From assembly GCA_020050695.1 (NCBI GenBank), contig JAGVKI010000161.1:1-5667 (forward strand): a DNA stretch of 5,667 nt. The letters run 5' to 3'. The notes under the pieces are model-generated. The model was given only the letters and a program-made list of their open reading frames with translations. It was not told the origin of the DNA and ran no database searches. The first letter of the stretch is position 1; every line of letters begins with the position of its first letter. Positions 4,207 through 5,667 of the stretch are shown piece after piece. Source of the DNA: Alphaproteobacteria bacterium (lineage in GTDB: Bacteria; Pseudomonadota; Alphaproteobacteria; Rickettsiales; SXRF01). Made by a program: the position numbers and the translations under genes.

Positions 4207-4917
4207 TCATTTTTTCTTGTTACGCTTAAGCGCCAGCTTGGCGGTGAAGTTACCCACCGGTGCCTCGGCAGCGGTGCCTGTTGCAGGTGCGGGCTTCTTG
4301 GGCGATGGCGTTCGTGGTTTAGGGGTATTTTCTACGCAATCAATGTAATAGCCTTTTTCTGCCTGCTTGATTTCCAGCACATATTTTTTGACACGTTTTT
4401 CGTTGCTGTCGGTACGGCCAAATACCATCAGGTATAATTTATTGGGGCCGGGCACAGCGGCATGCGGGTATTCCTGCTGGAGCAGGGTAAGTTCGGCCTG
4501 CGCATTATCCACCGTAGGGTAGCTGCGTTTGCGCTCAATGCTGCGCAGGATCGGGTGTCCCCAGTTCGGATGCCGCTGCTGCACACGTTTGCGCTGCGGG
4601 TGCACGCTGGCATCAATATCCACTTTTTTGCAGAAAAACCCAAAGCTGTTGGGTGCGGTTTTTACGCAGTGGATTTTCAGAAAATTACCAATGACGCCTT
4701 GTTCCAGCTGTTCTTCCGTTACCTCGTAGTCGCGTATCCATAAAGTGCAGGTATCGGCATCGTCTTTATGTTCGGGATGTTTGGAAATGAAGTAACTGGC
4801 TTTGATGATTGCAAGCTGCTTTTGCGCCTGCTCATTATTGGCAAATGCGTAATGCCCTCCAAGCACGGCCTGGATGACGGGGTCTTTAATAATGGCAAAA
4901 CGCTTTTTGGCGGGCAT
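4207..4917 (-). CDS. Hypothetical 236-residue lysine-rich protein between rseP and bamA
   Basis: I do not recognise a family. The ORF is intact, starts with ATG at 4917 (MPAKKRFAII) and ends with TGA. There is no clear Shine-Dalgarno sequence upstream, so translation may be weak or coupled to an upstream transcript. No signal peptide or membrane span is visible. Residues 1-195 look globular, with mixed helices and strands, aromatic-rich segments (LYLMVFGR at 161-168, KGYYIDCVE at 188-196) and a basic region (about 105-132, HPQRKRVQQRHP). Residues about 197-236 are a Pro/Lys/Ala-rich, probably disordered tail ending KRNKKK, a composition seen in nucleic-acid-binding proteins. Codon use is mixed, like rseP and bamA and unlike the two plus-strand ORFs, so it appears to be a long-standing resident of this genome. 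It lies 118 bp downstream of rseP on the same strand and could be co-transcribed with it. Confidence 0.85.
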   Translation of the reverse strand: MPAKKRFAIIKDPVIQAVLGGHYAFANNEQAQKQLAIIKASYFISKHPEHKDDADTCTLWIRDYEVTEEQLEQGVIGNFLKIHCVKTAPNSFGFFCKKVDIDASVHPQRKRVQQRHPNWGHPILRSIERKRSYPTVDNAQAELTLLQQEYPHAAVPGPNKLYLMVFGRTDSNEKRVKKYVLEIKQAEKGYYIDCVENTPKPRTPSPKKPAPATGTAAEAPVGNFTAKLALKRNKKK

Positions 4918-4960
4918 ATGCTATCAGAGGTTCTATACCCTTTGATCATATAGCTTTTTT

Positions 4961-5026
4961 GTAAAGCAATCCTTTACGTGGCCGGTATAAAAATACCCCC
5001 ATGCCGTAAAACTATTGTTGTTTTAC
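4961..5026. other. Short palindromes in the rseP downstream gap
   Basis: The 118-bp gap between rseP and the 236-residue gene holds three small inverted repeats. GTAAAG 4961-4966 pairs with CTTTAC 4972-4977, GGTAT 4984-4988 with ATACC 4993-4997, and GTAAAAC 5006-5012 with GTTTTAC 5020-5026. None is followed by a T run on the minus strand, so they are not convincing rho-independent terminators. They may stabilise the rseP mRNA end or weakly attenuate read-through. Confidence 0.4.
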
Positions 5027-5035
5027 AGCTTGTTG

Positions 5036-5667
5036 CTAGCTTGGATTGACGATTTTTACAATATCGTTGAGAAGCGTAAAGGCCATAAGCGTCATAAGCA
5101 CAATGAACCCGAAGCGAAAACCATACTCCTGAACCTTCTGGGCAAGCGGCTTACCGCTGAGTGCTTCTACCATATAATAGAGCAGGTGGCCGCCATCGAG
5201 CAGCGGGATAGGGAACAGGTTCACCAGGCCAAGATTGGCCGACAGCATGGCAATGAGCCATAGCGTGGTATGGAAGTCCTTATCGGTTGCCTGGCCGGAA
5301 AGCTGGGCGATGCCAATAGGGCCTTTGAGATCGTGGGCGCCGCGCTGGCCGGTCAGCATCTGGCCGATTACTTTAAGCGTGGTGGTGCAGATAAGCGACG
5401 TGCGGCGTGCTGCCTCGACGACTGCCTGGCCGATATGGGCTTTCTCATATTTGATGTCGGCGCTTTTGATGCCGATAAGCGGGTGCTTTACTTTATTGCC
5501 AAGCCCGTCATCGCTTTCGACTTCCTTAGGGGTCAGCACTACCTGCATGACGGTGTCTGCGCGCTTCAGGTGAATGGTGACCGGTGTGCCAAGATTGGTG
5601 GAGATCAGATAAGGGATGTCGCTGAAGCTTGATACCTTGTCTTCATTGATCTGGAAAATACGGTCAC
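5036..5667 (-). CDS. rseP: RIP metalloprotease RseP/MmpA (site-2 protease), C-terminal part, cut by window edge
   Basis: The reading frame is open from the window edge (first full codon ends at 5665) to TAG at 5036-5038, giving 210 visible residues. These intramembrane zinc proteases cleave membrane-anchored anti-sigma factors and remnant signal peptides in the inner membrane. The visible part begins inside a PDZ domain (DRIFQINEDKVSSFSDI, then VTIHLKRADTVMQVVLTPKE). It continues into the periplasmic segment before the conserved RGAHDLKGPIGIAQLSG region. A membrane stretch with the NLFPIPLLDGGH motif follows; its Asp (codon 5195-5197) is the third zinc ligand of the family. A last hydrophobic helix (FGFIVLMTLMAFTLL) precedes the C-terminus NPS. 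The N-terminal HExxH helix lies beyond the window. The neighbour bamA further along the same strand fits the usual alphaproteobacterial order, now interrupted. Confidence 0.96.
   Translation of the reverse strand, partial: DRIFQINEDKVSSFSDIPYLISTNLGTPVTIHLKRADTVMQVVLTPKEVESDDGLGNKVKHPLIGIKSADIKYEKAHIGQAVVEAARRTSLICTTTLKVIGQMLTGQRGAHDLKGPIGIAQLSGQATDKDFHTTLWLIAMLSANLGLVNLFPIPLLDGGHLLYYMVEALSGKPLAQKVQEYGFRFGFIVLMTLMAFTLLNDIVKIVNPS

Overview
The window looks like a chromosomal segment of an alphaproteobacterium. Its outer parts hold two conserved minus-strand envelope genes: the C-terminal part of the site-2 protease RseP/MmpA (5036 to the window edge) and a complete BamA (23-2332). In alphaproteobacteria rseP and bamA are usually neighbours in one envelope-biogenesis cluster. 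Here about 2.7 kb of extra DNA separates them. I cannot place the organism below class level from sequence reading alone.

Layout, right to left along the minus strand: rseP (partial); a 118-bp gap with short palindromes; an unrecognised 236-residue lysine-rich protein (4207-4917); a REP-like palindrome cluster (about 4090-4188); then, on the opposite strand, two consecutive monocistronic-looking units (about 2463-3150 and 3207-4064); then a divergent intergenic region and bamA.

The two plus-strand units are the notable part. They encode two small proteins with no visible similarity to each other (141 residues, basic; 178 residues, acidic) and no family that I recognise. Their codons mostly end in G or C, unlike the mixed usage of bamA, rseP and the 236-residue gene. 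Yet the non-coding DNA around the two ORFs follows one plan. Each has paired TTCAC-type boxes 11 bp apart, then a -10-like hexamer, then GTTGCT(A/T)AG exactly 6 bp later. A first hairpin follows, then the 12-mer GGCCTAACCAAG leading into a second hairpin of 7 bp with a 4-nt loop. CACGTGGTGTG lies exactly 57 nt after the start of the 12-mer, and then come a GA-rich ribosome binding site and ATG. The distance from -10 to ATG is 144 and 145 nt. The hairpin stems differ in sequence but keep pairing, which points to a conserved RNA structure. The 3' sides also share a hairpin followed by TGGCTANNNTGTCC. The second unit ends in a strong terminator whose loop can pair with upstream sequence.

My reading is that a pair of laterally acquired, self-contained expression units (structured leader, unknown ORF, structured trailer) sits inside the rseP-bamA region. 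The 3' arm of the second hairpin can pair with the ribosome binding site in both units, so the leader may be a translational switch. The proteins' functions, any ligand or regulator, and whether more copies exist elsewhere in the genome cannot be decided from this window.
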